Source of the DNA: Aestuariibacter sp. GS-14 | Lineage (GTDB): Bacteria > Pseudomonadota > Gammaproteobacteria > Enterobacterales > Alteromonadaceae | DNA: 64,000 nucleotides | Assembly (NCBI RefSeq): GCF_006494365.1 | Contig: NZ_VHIP01000017.1 | Location: 38,989-102,988 of the forward strand | Direction of reading: 5' to 3' | Shown: piece after piece, positions 42,650-51,837 of the stretch | Layout of the letters: each line of letters starts with the position of its first letter | Position numbering within the stretch: the stretch's first letter is position 1 | Position numbers and translations under genes: made by a program | Notes under the pieces: generated by a model | What the model was told of the DNA's origin: nothing | Databases searched by the model: none | The model's input: only the letters and a program-made list of their open reading frames with translations

Positions 42650-45330
42650 GCAAACTTGTCAATGCCGATGTAACTTCTACACCGCCGCCTATAGAAGCCG
42701 AAAATCCCTCTGATGAGCTGGAACGCCTTCGATACGAGAACGAAAAGCTCAAAAAAATCAATAAAGTACTTATGCGTCGTGTCGAAATGGGTTGGGGTAA
42801 TCACTCCGACGCATACCAGTCTTTTGAAGACGCAGCCATGCTGGCAGACAAGGTAAAAGAACGTACCTACCGCTTACAGCAAACCCTGCATCGGCTGGAA
42901 GAATCCAATAAAGAATTGGAACAAGCCAGATACGAAACAGAAAAAAGCCAAATCCAGGCAGAACAAGACCGGCAACGCCTGCGCGATGCCATTGAAAGCA
43001 TTTCTGACGCCTTCGCCCTGTTCGACGCAGATCGCAAAATGGTAATGGTAAACAGTCGGTGTGCCGACTTCTGGCGCCAGCACAACATTCATTTTGAACT
43101 GGGGATCACCACTTTTCAGGAAATTACCGCCGCGTCGCTGGTAGTGGTAGACAAAGACGCAAAGGCACAAAAGAAAGTCAGTGTGCATCACGAGCCCATT
43201 ACGCAAACCATTTTTAAACTGCGCGATGGCACCTGGATTCAAATGCAGGAGCGCCTTACACACGACGGTGGTTTGGTCGTGGTGTATACCGACATCACGT
43301 CAATCAAACTGGCGGAAGAACTGCGTTACGAAACCGCCATGACCGAACAGGCAGAACTGCTGAAAGCGACCCTGGAAAACATGTCACAGGGCGTGGTTCT
43401 GATTAACGCTAACGGCGAACTGGAAACCTGGAACCAGCAGTTTTTAACGTTTATTGGCCTGCCCGACTCAAAGGTTACGCGGGGTGAAGACTTTGCCGCA
43501 CTGATGTCGCAAACACCCGCGGCGCAAACTCTGTATCGGGCCCTCACGTTAGATCAGGCACACGACACCCCCTTTGTGGAAGTAGAAACTGTACTGGCAG
43601 ATGACCTGGTATTACTCAACCGACGAAGCCTTATTTCGTCTGGCGGCATGTTGTTTACCTTTGCCGATATCACTGAGCGAAGCCGCAGCCAGCAAGCATT
43701 GAAAGAAAGTGAACAGCGCATTCGCCTAATAACCGATGCCATGCCAGCGCTCATCTCCTACGTTAACAAAGATCACTGCTATGAGTTCGTAAACCGCGAA
43801 TTTGAAAAGTGGTTTAACCGGTCGCGCAAAGACATTATTAATCATCACCTGAGTGACGTACTCGGTGAAAAAGAATACAACACACTGTCGATACACATTG
43901 CCCGCGCTATGCTTGGTCAGGCTGTTAACTTTGAAATTGAACACAGCCGGGACCCCGACAACGTGCGGATCTCGAATAAAACCTATATTCCCCACTTCGA
44001 TGAACAGCGCAATGTAATTGGTTTTTTCGCTCTTGAGCAGGATGTAACCGAACAGCGACGCACCGCACGCGCGCTGAAACACGCCTACGACTACATGGAG
44101 CAGCGGGTTAACCAACGTACCAAGAAGATTTCCGAAATAAACCTGCAGTTGCGCAACGAAATTGAAGACCGTCAGTTGGCCGAAGTAAAATTACTGGAAG
44201 CTAAACGCGAAGCAGACAAAGCGAACGAATCCAAATCGCGCTTCCTTGCAGCCACCAGCCACGACTTACTCCAGCCAATGAATTCAGCCAGGTTGTTTGC
44301 CGATGCGTTAAACGATTTATCGCTGAGCGACGAAGCCCAGAAGCTCATGACATCACTGAGCTATTCGCTGGAAAATCTGGAGTCGCTGATAAGCGCCCTG
44401 GTAGATATTTCCAAGCTGGAAGCGGGCTTGATTGAGCCCGTGCTGGACGATTTTGAAATCGACGACCTCATTAGCAACATGGCAGCGGAATTTGCGCCAC
44501 AGGCAAAATCCAAAGGGTTGAAGTTTAAAGTAAAAACCACTCAAAAACTGGTGCATTCCGACAACTACCTATTGGCCCGTATCCTGCGTAATCTGTTGAG
44601 CAATGCGCTGCGTTACACCAATGAAGGCGGTATATTGCTGGGTGTTCGTCGGCGCAAACAGGGCGTGCAAATTCAGGTTATCGATACCGGTATTGGCATT
44701 CCTCACGACAAACTTTCTGAGATTTTCCGCGAATTTAACCGCCTGGATGCCAAAAAACGCCGTCACGACAAAGGGCTTGGGCTCGGTCTGGCAATCGTTG
44801 AGCGGCTAGCCAGTGTGATGGGCCTGGCGATTTCGGTGCGTTCTGTGGAAGGCAGAGGCTCAAGTTTTAGTCTTACCCTTCCCTATGCCGATACTACCAA
44901 TCAGCCAGCCAAACCGACACCCGCGCCATTGATTGACCGCTTTAACGACAAGCTTGAAGGGGCGCGTATCCTGTTAATCGATAATGATGAAGAGATCTGC
45001 AAAGGCATGGAAACCGTGCTGGGCAGCTGGCATTGTAATGTAACCTCAGTGCAGACACTGGAAGAACTCAACGATCCGGAGTTTTTGGCGGAGCTGGACC
45101 CGCAACTGATTATTGCCGACTACCATCTGGACGACGGCGATACCGGTTTTGACGCACTGGCGATTACCCGCGAACATTTACAACCGCATCCACCAGTGAT
45201 CATGATCACCGCCAATTACACCAATGAACTACGCCAACAGGTACGCGAGCAGGGTTATTCGCTGCTGAATAAACCCGTTAAGCCTCACAAAATGAAACTG
45301 GCGCTGTCTAACCTGTTATCCAATCAGTAA
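42646..45330 (+). CDS. nahK: NahK/ErcS-type hybrid sensor histidine kinase
   Basis: An 894-residue cytoplasmic hybrid kinase. Order: N-terminal coiled coil (about 25-115), three PAS-like domains (about 115-230, 245-345, 360-470), coiled coil, HisKA with His539 (FLAATSHDLLQPMNSARLF), HATPase with N box LLARILRNLLSNALRYT, and a receiver with phosphoacceptor Asp825 (LIIADYHLDDGDTG). The TTG start overlaps the NosP-like stop by 4 bases and has GGAG upstream; the next Met lies inside the conserved coiled coil, so TTG is supported. It probably controls alcohol oxidation genes or biofilm signalling through a histidine phosphotransfer route. Confidence 0.9.
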   Translation: MSKLVNADVTSTPPPIEAENPSDELERLRYENEKLKKINKVLMRRVEMGWGNHSDAYQSFEDAAMLADKVKERTYRLQQTLHRLEESNKELEQARYETEKSQIQAEQDRQRLRDAIESISDAFALFDADRKMVMVNSRCADFWRQHNIHFELGITTFQEITAASLVVVDKDAKAQKKVSVHHEPITQTIFKLRDGTWIQMQERLTHDGGLVVVYTDITSIKLAEELRYETAMTEQAELLKATLENMSQGVVLINANGELETWNQQFLTFIGLPDSKVTRGEDFAALMSQTPAAQTLYRALTLDQAHDTPFVEVETVLADDLVLLNRRSLISSGGMLFTFADITERSRSQQALKESEQRIRLITDAMPALISYVNKDHCYEFVNREFEKWFNRSRKDIINHHLSDVLGEKEYNTLSIHIARAMLGQAVNFEIEHSRDPDNVRISNKTYIPHFDEQRNVIGFFALEQDVTEQRRTARALKHAYDYMEQRVNQRTKKISEINLQLRNEIEDRQLAEVKLLEAKREADKANESKSRFLAATSHDLLQPMNSARLFADALNDLSLSDEAQKLMTSLSYSLENLESLISALVDISKLEAGLIEPVLDDFEIDDLISNMAAEFAPQAKSKGLKFKVKTTQKLVHSDNYLLARILRNLLSNALRYTNEGGILLGVRRRKQGVQIQVIDTGIGIPHDKLSEIFREFNRLDAKKRRHDKGLGLGLAIVERLASVMGLAISVRSVEGRGSSFSLTLPYADTTNQPAKPTPAPLIDRFNDKLEGARILLIDNDEEICKGMETVLGSWHCNVTSVQTLEELNDPEFLAELDPQLIIADYHLDDGDTGFDALAITREHLQPHPPVIMITANYTNELRQQVREQGYSLLNKPVKPHKMKLALSNLLSNQ

Positions 45331-45729
45331 AGCAGCCACGATAATCAATGCTTCCAGTGCCACATAAGGGTACATCACGGTAGGTCGCAATGATTGCTTC
45401 ACATATTCAGCGATCAGCGCGCCACCTGAATTAGCCTGAGCTAAATATGCCGAATTAAACTGGCAATCAGTGGTAGCACCCAACGCGCGGATCTCAGCTT
45501 CAATAGCCAGCAAACGCTGCTCAAAACGCCCCTGAAAGGTTTTCCAAATACCATCCTGAAGCCATAACACGCCAATTAACGCCATCGCAATCAAAGTGGG
45601 CAACTGCGTAAGCAGGGCAATTGCAGTAAGCAACACGGCCGACAGTTTTATCATCAGACTGTATTTTTCGTAACTGTCGAACTGATTCTGCAGTGTTTGC
45701 CACTCCAGTGACAACTTCTCTTGTGTCAT
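45316..45729 (-). CDS. Hypothetical membrane protein
   Basis: A 137-residue protein with two central hydrophobic stretches (about residues 28-60) and a third at the C-terminus (EALIIVAALLIG). The middle is amphipathic (RLLAIEAEIRALGA). I do not recognise a family. It converges on nahK with a 15-base overlap of 3' ends. Confidence 0.65.
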   Translation of the reverse strand: MTQEKLSLEWQTLQNQFDSYEKYSLMIKLSAVLLTAIALLTQLPTLIAMALIGVLWLQDGIWKTFQGRFEQRLLAIEAEIRALGATTDCQFNSAYLAQANSGGALIAEYVKQSLRPTVMYPYVALEALIIVAALLIG

Positions 45730-45784
45730 AGGGTTATGTCCTTATTACAATGTGCAAAGTGAACGATTATTAGCGCCTAACCAA

Positions 45785-46489
45785 CTACGCCGTATTTTTT
45801 ATACCACTGGCTTGCTTGTTCACGTAATGGCGATATACCAGAGCAAGTACAATACACATGCCGGCTGGCACAAACAACGCGTAAAACAGCCACATCCGGA
45901 AATACCATGCCCCACACGTACCGCCCACTATAAACCCAACAATAATACATAAGAACAGTCGGGCCTTGCGTTTATCGAATGCCTCACCGCGAATAGCAGA
46001 GCCCAGCATGATACCCAAATCGGTAAATATGCCGGTGAGGTGGGTAGTGCGGATCACCGCACCACTGTATTTGGTAGCCAGGGCATTTTGTAATCCGCAG
46101 GCGGCTGACGCAAACAAATGGCCGTAAAAAGAATGCGATAAAAGGAGCCAGGCACCTATGATCAGCAGCCCAGCTTCGCAATATAACGCGGTGTCGTAGT
46201 GCCGGCCGAGTTTTAAGGTGGAATCGTGCAGCAAGTAGCCCGACACTGCAGCCCCCCCAAGAAATGCAACCAGCACACTGATCAGATTCAGCGTTTGTTG
46301 CATACTAGCGTTGAGTAGCCCCACACCCACCTGCGTTGCAGTACCGGAGACATGTGACACAGGCTGATGCTCAAAGCCCAACAATCCCACCGCATTCACA
46401 TAACCTGCAATCAATGCAAGCACAAACGCGCCTGATTCAACCCACTTGGGCAATCGCGAAATCACTACACTTCTCCCGGCAATTACCAT
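45785..46489 (-). CDS. YoaK/DUF1275 family membrane protein
   Basis: A 234-residue membrane protein with about six helices. The start of the domain, AFVLALIAGYVNAVGLLGFEHQPVSHVSGTAT, is the DUF1275 (YoaK) hallmark, as is GLQNALATKYSGAVIRTTHLTGIFTDLG. Function is unknown; some members are linked to small-molecule transport. ATG at 46489 is chosen, but a GTG at 46495 is equally possible. Confidence 0.85.
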   Translation of the reverse strand: MVIAGRSVVISRLPKWVESGAFVLALIAGYVNAVGLLGFEHQPVSHVSGTATQVGVGLLNASMQQTLNLISVLVAFLGGAAVSGYLLHDSTLKLGRHYDTALYCEAGLLIIGAWLLLSHSFYGHLFASAACGLQNALATKYSGAVIRTTHLTGIFTDLGIMLGSAIRGEAFDKRKARLFLCIIVGFIVGGTCGAWYFRMWLFYALFVPAGMCIVLALVYRHYVNKQASGIKNTA

Positions 46490-46579
46490 CAGCACAATAG
46501 CTAGGATTAGTTATACACCGAAAGCTTAAGACTACAAAAGGGGGATGGGGATCGCGTTAAACTTAGGCTGGAGCAGACA

Positions 46580-46604
46580 GAGCGGATAGTGGCACTACCC
46601 GCTC
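46580..46604 (-). terminator. Hairpin after the response regulator gene
   Basis: GAGCGG-a-TAGTG, one-base loop region, CACTA-c-CCGCTC forms a long stem with one mismatch. It lies about 30 bases after the response-regulator stop on the minus strand; no U-tract follows. Confidence 0.4.
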
Positions 46605-46634
46605 GGCTTACGTGTTGCCCCAAAGCAAATGCGT

Positions 46635-47303
46635 TTAGTTGCGCATTAAATACTGATTAAAGTCGATACTGGCAGCACATAGGGCGGCCTGAATGCGGTT
46701 GTGTACGTTCAGCTTGGTCAAAATGGCAGACACATGGGCCTTCACTGTGGTTTCGGCAATATTAAGCTCGTAGGCAATCTGCTTGTTGGACTTGCCCTTT
46801 GCAATGCACTCAAACACCAGCAACTGGCGTCTTGTTAACGCCCCAATCAGTTTTGGATCGATTTGCTGAGAAGCGTGATCATCGCGCGTTTTACTGGTAC
46901 CACCTTTACGGATAATATCGGGTGGCAGGTATACCTGGCCAGACAACACTTGTTGCAGTGCGGCCACGATTTGCTCGCAACTGGACGACTTGGTAATAAA
47001 GCCTACCGCACCGTAGGTAAACGCTTGTAGTACCACGTTTTTGTCTTCTTCGGCAGACACAATCACAATGGGAATTTCCGGATACTGATTGCGAAAACGC
47101 ACAATGCCGTTGAGGCCGTCCATACCCGGCATATTCAGGTCGAGTAAAACCAAATCAATATCAGGATTTTCTTCGGCAGTATTAAGCGCCTCTTCCAGAT
47201 CGGTACAACTGATCGTTTTGGTATCAGGAATATTACGCTCCACGAAATCCGTGATGGCGTACTGGAACAAGGGATGGTCATCTGCAACTAATATTTCTAC
47301 CAT
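46635..47303 (-). CDS. LuxR/NarL-family response regulator (AgmR/PedR1-like)
   Basis: A 222-residue response regulator. The receiver (residues 1-120) has the acidic pair D8-D9 and phosphoacceptor Asp55 (LVLLDLNMPGMDG); the C-terminal LuxR helix-turn-helix has RQLLVFECIAKGKSNKQIA and AETTVKAHVSAIL. In Pseudomonas this gene type (AgmR/ErbR, PedR1) sits beside the pedA2BC-like genes and activates PQQ alcohol dehydrogenase expression. It is 85 bases after the permease gene on the same strand, so it could be co-transcribed. A link to the NahK-like kinase nearby is inferred. Confidence 0.85.
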   Translation of the reverse strand: MVEILVADDHPLFQYAITDFVERNIPDTKTISCTDLEEALNTAEENPDIDLVLLDLNMPGMDGLNGIVRFRNQYPEIPIVIVSAEEDKNVVLQAFTYGAVGFITKSSSCEQIVAALQQVLSGQVYLPPDIIRKGGTSKTRDDHASQQIDPKLIGALTRRQLLVFECIAKGKSNKQIAYELNIAETTVKAHVSAILTKLNVHNRIQAALCAASIDFNQYLMRN

Positions 47304-47388
47304 GTTTTTCGCCCTGCTTAATTATTATTTAGTTATATTAATGGATGTGGACCTGTTTCGCGAATCTGCCACACCCGTGTGCGCGGCC

Positions 47389-48183
47389 TCAGCCACCTGC
47401 TTTGCGGCGTACCATGCCACGCTTGGGGTCGTAGCCCCAAATTGCCAGTCCTGTGAACGCCAGAGTACAACCCAAGGTTACTGCTAACGCCTGAACGTTA
47501 AACTGGCTGTACATGGCAAAGCGTATTAACTCCACTGCATGAGTAAACGGATTGAACAGACATAGCTGATAAAGCCATTCACTCGACTCCTGCATTTTCC
47601 ACAATGGGTACAGTGCCGAAGAGAGGAAAAACATGGGAAACACCACAAAATTCATCACTCCGGCAAAATTCTCAAGTTGCTTAATAAACGATGACAGTAA
47701 CAATCCCAGCGCGCCCAGCATCAAAGCCGTAAGCAGTAACGCTGGTAACACCAGCACATAACCCGCTGGCTCAGCCTGCACATCCAGCAGCCAGGCAATC
47801 ACAAAAAAGGCATACACCTGAAGCGTAGAAATTAACGCACCTGCCATCAGTTTGCATACCAGTAAATATGATCTGGGCATGGGGCTGGTAAGCAGCACTT
47901 TCATACTGCCCATTTCGCGGTCGTACACCATCGATAGCGAGCTTTGCATACCATTGAATAACATGATCACACCGGCAAGTCCCGGCATGATATACACTTC
48001 ATAGGTTATGTAGGTTTCGTAGGGCGGTATAATCGCTACCCCTAATGCCGCGCGAAACCCCGCCGCAAATACCACCAGCCACAACAGTGGCCGAACTAAT
48101 GCACTCAACAACCGCGAACGCTGCTGCCAGAAACGCAGTAATTCGCGGGTTAAAATCCCCAGAAAACAGGTGAAGTACACCAT
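47389..48183 (-). CDS. pedC: PQQ-system ABC transporter permease (PedC-like)
   Basis: A 264-residue ABC-2 type permease with about six helices (FTCFLGILTRELLRFWQQRS at the start; IMPGLAGVIMLFNGMQSSLSMVYDREMGSMKVLLTSPMP carries the coupling region, quoted in parts). It belongs to the alcohol/PQQ-associated ABC family with PedB. Its ATG overlaps the ATPase stop by 1 base (TAATG). In Pseudomonas putida PedA1A2BC is needed for efficient lanthanide-dependent growth. Confidence 0.85.
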   Translation of the reverse strand: MVYFTCFLGILTRELLRFWQQRSRLLSALVRPLLWLVVFAAGFRAALGVAIIPPYETYITYEVYIMPGLAGVIMLFNGMQSSLSMVYDREMGSMKVLLTSPMPRSYLLVCKLMAGALISTLQVYAFFVIAWLLDVQAEPAGYVLVLPALLLTALMLGALGLLLSSFIKQLENFAGVMNFVVFPMFFLSSALYPLWKMQESSEWLYQLCLFNPFTHAVELIRFAMYSQFNVQALAVTLGCTLAFTGLAIWGYDPKRGMVRRKAGG

Positions 48184-48920
48184 TATTGCTCTCCACCGAT
48201 GTGCATTTGACGATAGAGTTGCTGCACCGAATCAACGCCCAGTGATGCCATGGCTTCTTGACACCGCTGCTGAAGCTTAACCTGTCCATTCAACAACACA
48301 ATTAACTCATCGTTTGGCTTCACTTCGTCGATCAAATGCGTCGACGACAAAATGGTAATCCCCTCATGGCTACACAACTCGCGCAAATGCGCATTCATGG
48401 CATCGCGGGTATTCTGGTCGAGCCCTACAGTGGCTTCATCGAGCAGCAGCAACCTGGGTTTGTGCAGCAATGCCCGGGCAATTTCAACGCGGCGACGATG
48501 GCCGCCATTTAACGCGCGTACTTTGTCTTTCTGCCGGTTGGCCAGGTCAAAGCGAGTCAGTTCTTCCTGAATTCGCTGGCGGGTGAGCTTTCCCGGCATA
48601 CCTTGTAAACTGGCGTGATAGCGTAGATTTTGCTCAACCGTTAAGTCAAGATCCAGGGTGGGCTGCTGGAATACAATACCCAATTGCTTTAACGCATAAC
48701 GGGTATGTTGCTGGGTGTCTTTTCCCATCAGATGTAACGACCCACTTACCGGGCGCAGCAACTGGCAAATCAGCGAAAACAGCGTACTTTTGCCCGCACC
48801 GTTCGGCCCAAGCAACGCATAATACTTTCCCGGTTGCAGTGATACCGACACATCACTCAACACCGGTTTGTTACCGTATTGAAAGCCAAGCTGATGAATT
48901 TCCAGCACCGCTTCACTCAT
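48183..48920 (-). CDS. pedB: PQQ-system ABC transporter ATPase (PedB-like)
   Basis: A 245-residue ATPase: Walker A LLGPNGAGKSTLFSL (about residues 34-48), Walker B LLLLDEATVGLD and switch STHLIDEV. The signature loop reads LNGGHRRRVEIARAL, with NGGHRRR instead of SGGQ, which is the form I recall for this PQQ-associated ATPase family. ATG overlaps the stop of the beta-propeller gene by 4 bases. Confidence 0.87.
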   Translation of the reverse strand: MSEAVLEIHQLGFQYGNKPVLSDVSVSLQPGKYYALLGPNGAGKSTLFSLICQLLRPVSGSLHLMGKDTQQHTRYALKQLGIVFQQPTLDLDLTVEQNLRYHASLQGMPGKLTRQRIQEELTRFDLANRQKDKVRALNGGHRRRVEIARALLHKPRLLLLDEATVGLDQNTRDAMNAHLRELCSHEGITILSSTHLIDEVKPNDELIVLLNGQVKLQQRCQEAMASLGVDSVQQLYRQMHIGGEQ

Positions 48921-49897
48921 GGTTTTACTACCACACCCCAGGGATAACGCCCGGCTTTTATGGTTTTCACTACTTTGAGTTTGTTTACGTCTATCACCGA
49001 CACATCGCCGCTTACTCCATTGGTAGTGAGCAGCTTAGACTGATTGTCGGCAAAGGCCAACTGCCATACGCGACGACCAACCAGTAAGTAATCCAGTACC
49101 TCATAAGTGTTGGCGTTGACTACCGCCACATGGTTGGCAGGGCCAAGGGCGATAAAGGCATATTTACCGTCGTCGGTAAGCTTTATGCCTACCGGTTGAA
49201 TTTTGTCGCGGTGTACGCCGGGAATAGCAAAGCGAATGGTGTGATTAATCGACCGGGTTGCCGTGTCAATAACAGCAACCGTGCCTCCAATTTCCGCAGA
49301 CGCCCATACCAGGCTACCCTCTTTGCTAAATTCCACATGACGCGGCCGCTGGTCTACCAACGTATTATCTGCCAGCTCGTGGGTACTGGTATCAATCCAG
49401 TGCAGCATATTGGTGGTTTCAGAGGTATTAATCACCCACTTACCATCCGGGCTCACCGCCATACCCTCTGGCTCAATGCCCACATCAATCTGCGCAATAA
49501 CGGTTCGAGACTCGGTATCCACTACCGTTACTACCGCGCTATCTTCATTGGCGATGTATAGATGGCGGTTGTTGGGGTGCAGGGCGAATTGCTCTGGATC
49601 CTCGCCTGACGGCAGGTTGTGTAATATGCGGTTAGTGGCTACATCCATTACCTGCACAGCGTCTGATTCGCTGGCACAGATATACAGATACTTATAATCC
49701 TGGCTGAAAATAATGCCTCTGGGGCGCATGCCCACATCTACGGTATTGATTACTTCCAGCGTGTTAGTATCAATTACGGTTAACGTATCGCTTTTCTCAT
49801 TCGATACATACGCTGTATCGGCCAGTACCGATAATGGCAGCATCAACAGGCTGACCAGCGACAGTTTGGTTAAATGGGTTACATTGCACAGATTCAT
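48917..49897 (-). CDS. pedA2: PQQ-associated YVTN beta-propeller protein (PedA2-like)
   Basis: A 326-residue periplasmic protein. A signal peptide ends near LADTA, followed by seven YVTN-type blades of about 42 residues (for example AYVSNEKSDTLTVIDTNTLE and LYIANEDSAVVTVVDTESR). It matches the PQQ-dependent catabolism-associated beta-propeller family. It lies between the substrate-binding and ATPase genes, 1 base after the former. Confidence 0.9.
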   Translation of the reverse strand: MNLCNVTHLTKLSLVSLLMLPLSVLADTAYVSNEKSDTLTVIDTNTLEVINTVDVGMRPRGIIFSQDYKYLYICASESDAVQVMDVATNRILHNLPSGEDPEQFALHPNNRHLYIANEDSAVVTVVDTESRTVIAQIDVGIEPEGMAVSPDGKWVINTSETTNMLHWIDTSTHELADNTLVDQRPRHVEFSKEGSLVWASAEIGGTVAVIDTATRSINHTIRFAIPGVHRDKIQPVGIKLTDDGKYAFIALGPANHVAVVNANTYEVLDYLLVGRRVWQLAFADNQSKLLTTNGVSGDVSVIDVNKLKVVKTIKAGRYPWGVVVKP

Positions 49898-49898
49898 A

Positions 49899-51146
49899 CT
49901 ACTTCGCCATGTTGCAACGCACTTCGGGTTTGTCGAACCCCAGTGTGTCTAAATCGGTAACCGGATGCATATAGCCATCCAGCGGTAACAGTGCCGTGAG
50001 TCCATTCGGATGCACCAGAGGAATGGGCTGCCTTAGCTGACCACTCCACGCCCTAAAACTCAGTTTTCGCCCTTTAAAGGCGGCTAATTCAAAACCATCA
50101 CTGATCAGGTAGTCGTATAGTGCACCGGGTGCAACCGACTTAGTTCTGGTGACCGCCTCGCTGATCGCGCGAACTGCCAGCCAGGCAGCATAGTCAGACT
50201 CGGTCATTTCACGGGCAAACTGGCTGTAAAACCGATTCTGCAATTGTGTTGCGCCCCACTGTTCCAACGTCCAGTGCCAGCCTGTCGGCACTAACCCTTC
50301 TGTACCAACAACAGGCCGGGGTAACCAGGTATTACCCGGAAAGTACTTGTCGAACGCGTGCTGTTCATCGGCTACCACCACCACATCATAGTCGTCGTGC
50401 TGGGTAAACAACGGAATCTCCTGTTGCGCCACGCGGCGTAAATCGGTGTCGAATGACCAGTTCTTCTGTTCAACAATTTTGGCTCCAAAGCGTTTTGCTG
50501 CGCGCTGTAAAGCGCTCAAATACGCCTGATCATCTTTGGTATTGCCTGCCACCACAAACCACTCACGCCAACGGCGCGACATGAGATACTGCGTCATCGC
50601 ATCGGCCAACATGGCGCGACTTGGCACAGTATGCAGCAGCCTGGCCCTGCACTGAGACTGTCTAAGTGCATCGTCGCGATTACTCACATTCATTACCAGC
50701 GCACCATGGCTTAACACAGCGTTGCTGATGGCACTAAATTCACTTTCCGGCACATCAACCAATACTGCGACCGGGGCATCCTGCGCCGCAAACAAGGCAT
50801 TCAGTTGGCTTATCAACTCACCAGTATTGCTACCTTCTACTACCGTTAACTGATAGTGCTGTTTTAAAAACCGGCCAGTGGTGTTGCTATCGTCAATAGC
50901 CAGTGTTGCACCTGCCAGCGTTTTGTTGCTAGCCGCTTGCTTAAGCAACAGGGGTTCGGCTGACACATCCTGGCGCTGCTGCACATACAAAATGTTGATA
51001 TTTTGAACAGCCGCCTGGGCACTTTGTTGCCACAAAAATAGCCAGCACAGCCCTTTTGTAGTGATGCCGATATGCCGCCAAAACCACGTTAAAGCTGTGT
51101 AAATATTGTAATAAGCCGGATTTTTTATGTTCAAAAACAAAACCAT
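49899..51146 (-). CDS. pedA1: PQQ-system ABC substrate-binding protein (PedA1-like)
   Basis: A 415-residue branched-chain-amino-acid-type periplasmic binding protein of the PQQ-dependent alcohol dehydrogenase system family. The N-terminus has an unusually long leader before the hydrophobic signal, ending near AQA-AV. Then come LLLKQAASNKTLAGATLAID and the type I binding fold (VVGTEGLVPTGWHWTLEQWG). It is the first gene of the minus-strand operon pedA1-pedA2-pedB-pedC, possibly with the response regulator. Its promoter region is shared with the divergent cytochrome c gene. The ligand, possibly a metal complex, is unproven. Confidence 0.88.
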   Translation of the reverse strand: MVLFLNIKNPAYYNIYTALTWFWRHIGITTKGLCWLFLWQQSAQAAVQNINILYVQQRQDVSAEPLLLKQAASNKTLAGATLAIDDSNTTGRFLKQHYQLTVVEGSNTGELISQLNALFAAQDAPVAVLVDVPESEFSAISNAVLSHGALVMNVSNRDDALRQSQCRARLLHTVPSRAMLADAMTQYLMSRRWREWFVVAGNTKDDQAYLSALQRAAKRFGAKIVEQKNWSFDTDLRRVAQQEIPLFTQHDDYDVVVVADEQHAFDKYFPGNTWLPRPVVGTEGLVPTGWHWTLEQWGATQLQNRFYSQFAREMTESDYAAWLAVRAISEAVTRTKSVAPGALYDYLISDGFELAAFKGRKLSFRAWSGQLRQPIPLVHPNGLTALLPLDGYMHPVTDLDTLGFDKPEVRCNMAK

Positions 51147-51359
51147 TTATTAACGTTATGGTGCAATAGTAGAGCATGATCATGCCCGGATGAAATGAGC
51201 AAAAAGGATGAAAGGTTTACTACCTAAGTACAATTGGAAGCTTAGTGCATATCTCCTAACTTTCACGGTGTGCTTTGTTGTAGTAGCGGAAGAATAAAAA
51301 GCGAGGGCGTTTTTACAGCGAAAAAAAGCATTCTCACAGGCAGCTTTTGGAGAAACATA
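51147..51359. promoter_or_regulatory. Shared promoter region of pedA1 operon and cytochrome c gene
   Basis: A 213-base divergent intergenic region. At 51214-51227 the minus strand reads TTAGGTAGTAAACC, one of several GTAGTA-type motifs in this island. No -10/-35 boxes are asserted. Confidence 0.5.
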
Positions 51360-51806
51360 ATGAAGAAGTATTTAACCTTTATGCGCAGCGCGATGATTGC
51401 CTCAATGGCATTAACATCTGCCCATGCGCTGGCTCACGGTGACGTGACGCCACAGGCAGTAGACACCAGTGCACTACCCCAGTTGGGCGATGAGTGGCTG
51501 GCTACTAACCCATACACCGGAAATGCAACAGCAATTAAAATCGGTGACTCGGCTTACAACCAGAACTGCGCGCGTTGCCACGGTTTGGAAGTGATTTCTG
51601 GTGGTATTACACCAGATCTGCGTAAACTGAACGATGAAAACGAATTTTTCAGCCAGGAAGAAGCGGACGATTGGTTTATGACACGCATCCGTAATGGCGC
51701 GGTAGTAGATGGCCGGGTTTACATGCCTCCGTTCGAAGGCATCCTGAGTCAGGAAGCAATGTGGGCAATTAAGTCTTACATTGAAACTCGTGGTACACCC
51801 GAGTAA
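51360..51806 (+). CDS. pedF: Periplasmic cytochrome c (PedF/XoxG-like electron acceptor)
   Basis: A 148-residue c-type cytochrome. A signal peptide ends near ALA-HGD. The haem motif is C70-A-R-C73-H74 (NQNCARCHGLEVI) and the likely axial Met is M122 (RVYMPPFEGIL). It would take electrons from the quinoprotein dehydrogenase. ATG at 51360 has GGAG 9 bases upstream; an in-frame start at 51270 would put 30 unlikely residues ahead of the signal peptide. It is followed by the binding-protein gene in the order known for PQQ dehydrogenase clusters. Confidence 0.88.
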   Translation: MKKYLTFMRSAMIASMALTSAHALAHGDVTPQAVDTSALPQLGDEWLATNPYTGNATAIKIGDSAYNQNCARCHGLEVISGGITPDLRKLNDENEFFSQEEADDWFMTRIRNGAVVDGRVYMPPFEGILSQEAMWAIKSYIETRGTPE

Positions 51807-51837
51807 GTTGTATTAACACACCGACGTTGAGGCAGTA

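Noticed and set aside
42646-42775. Later Met as start of the hybrid kinase
   Set aside because: The sequence before it forms the conserved coiled coil of NahK/ErcS proteins, and the TTG has GGAG and a 4-base overlap with the upstream stop.
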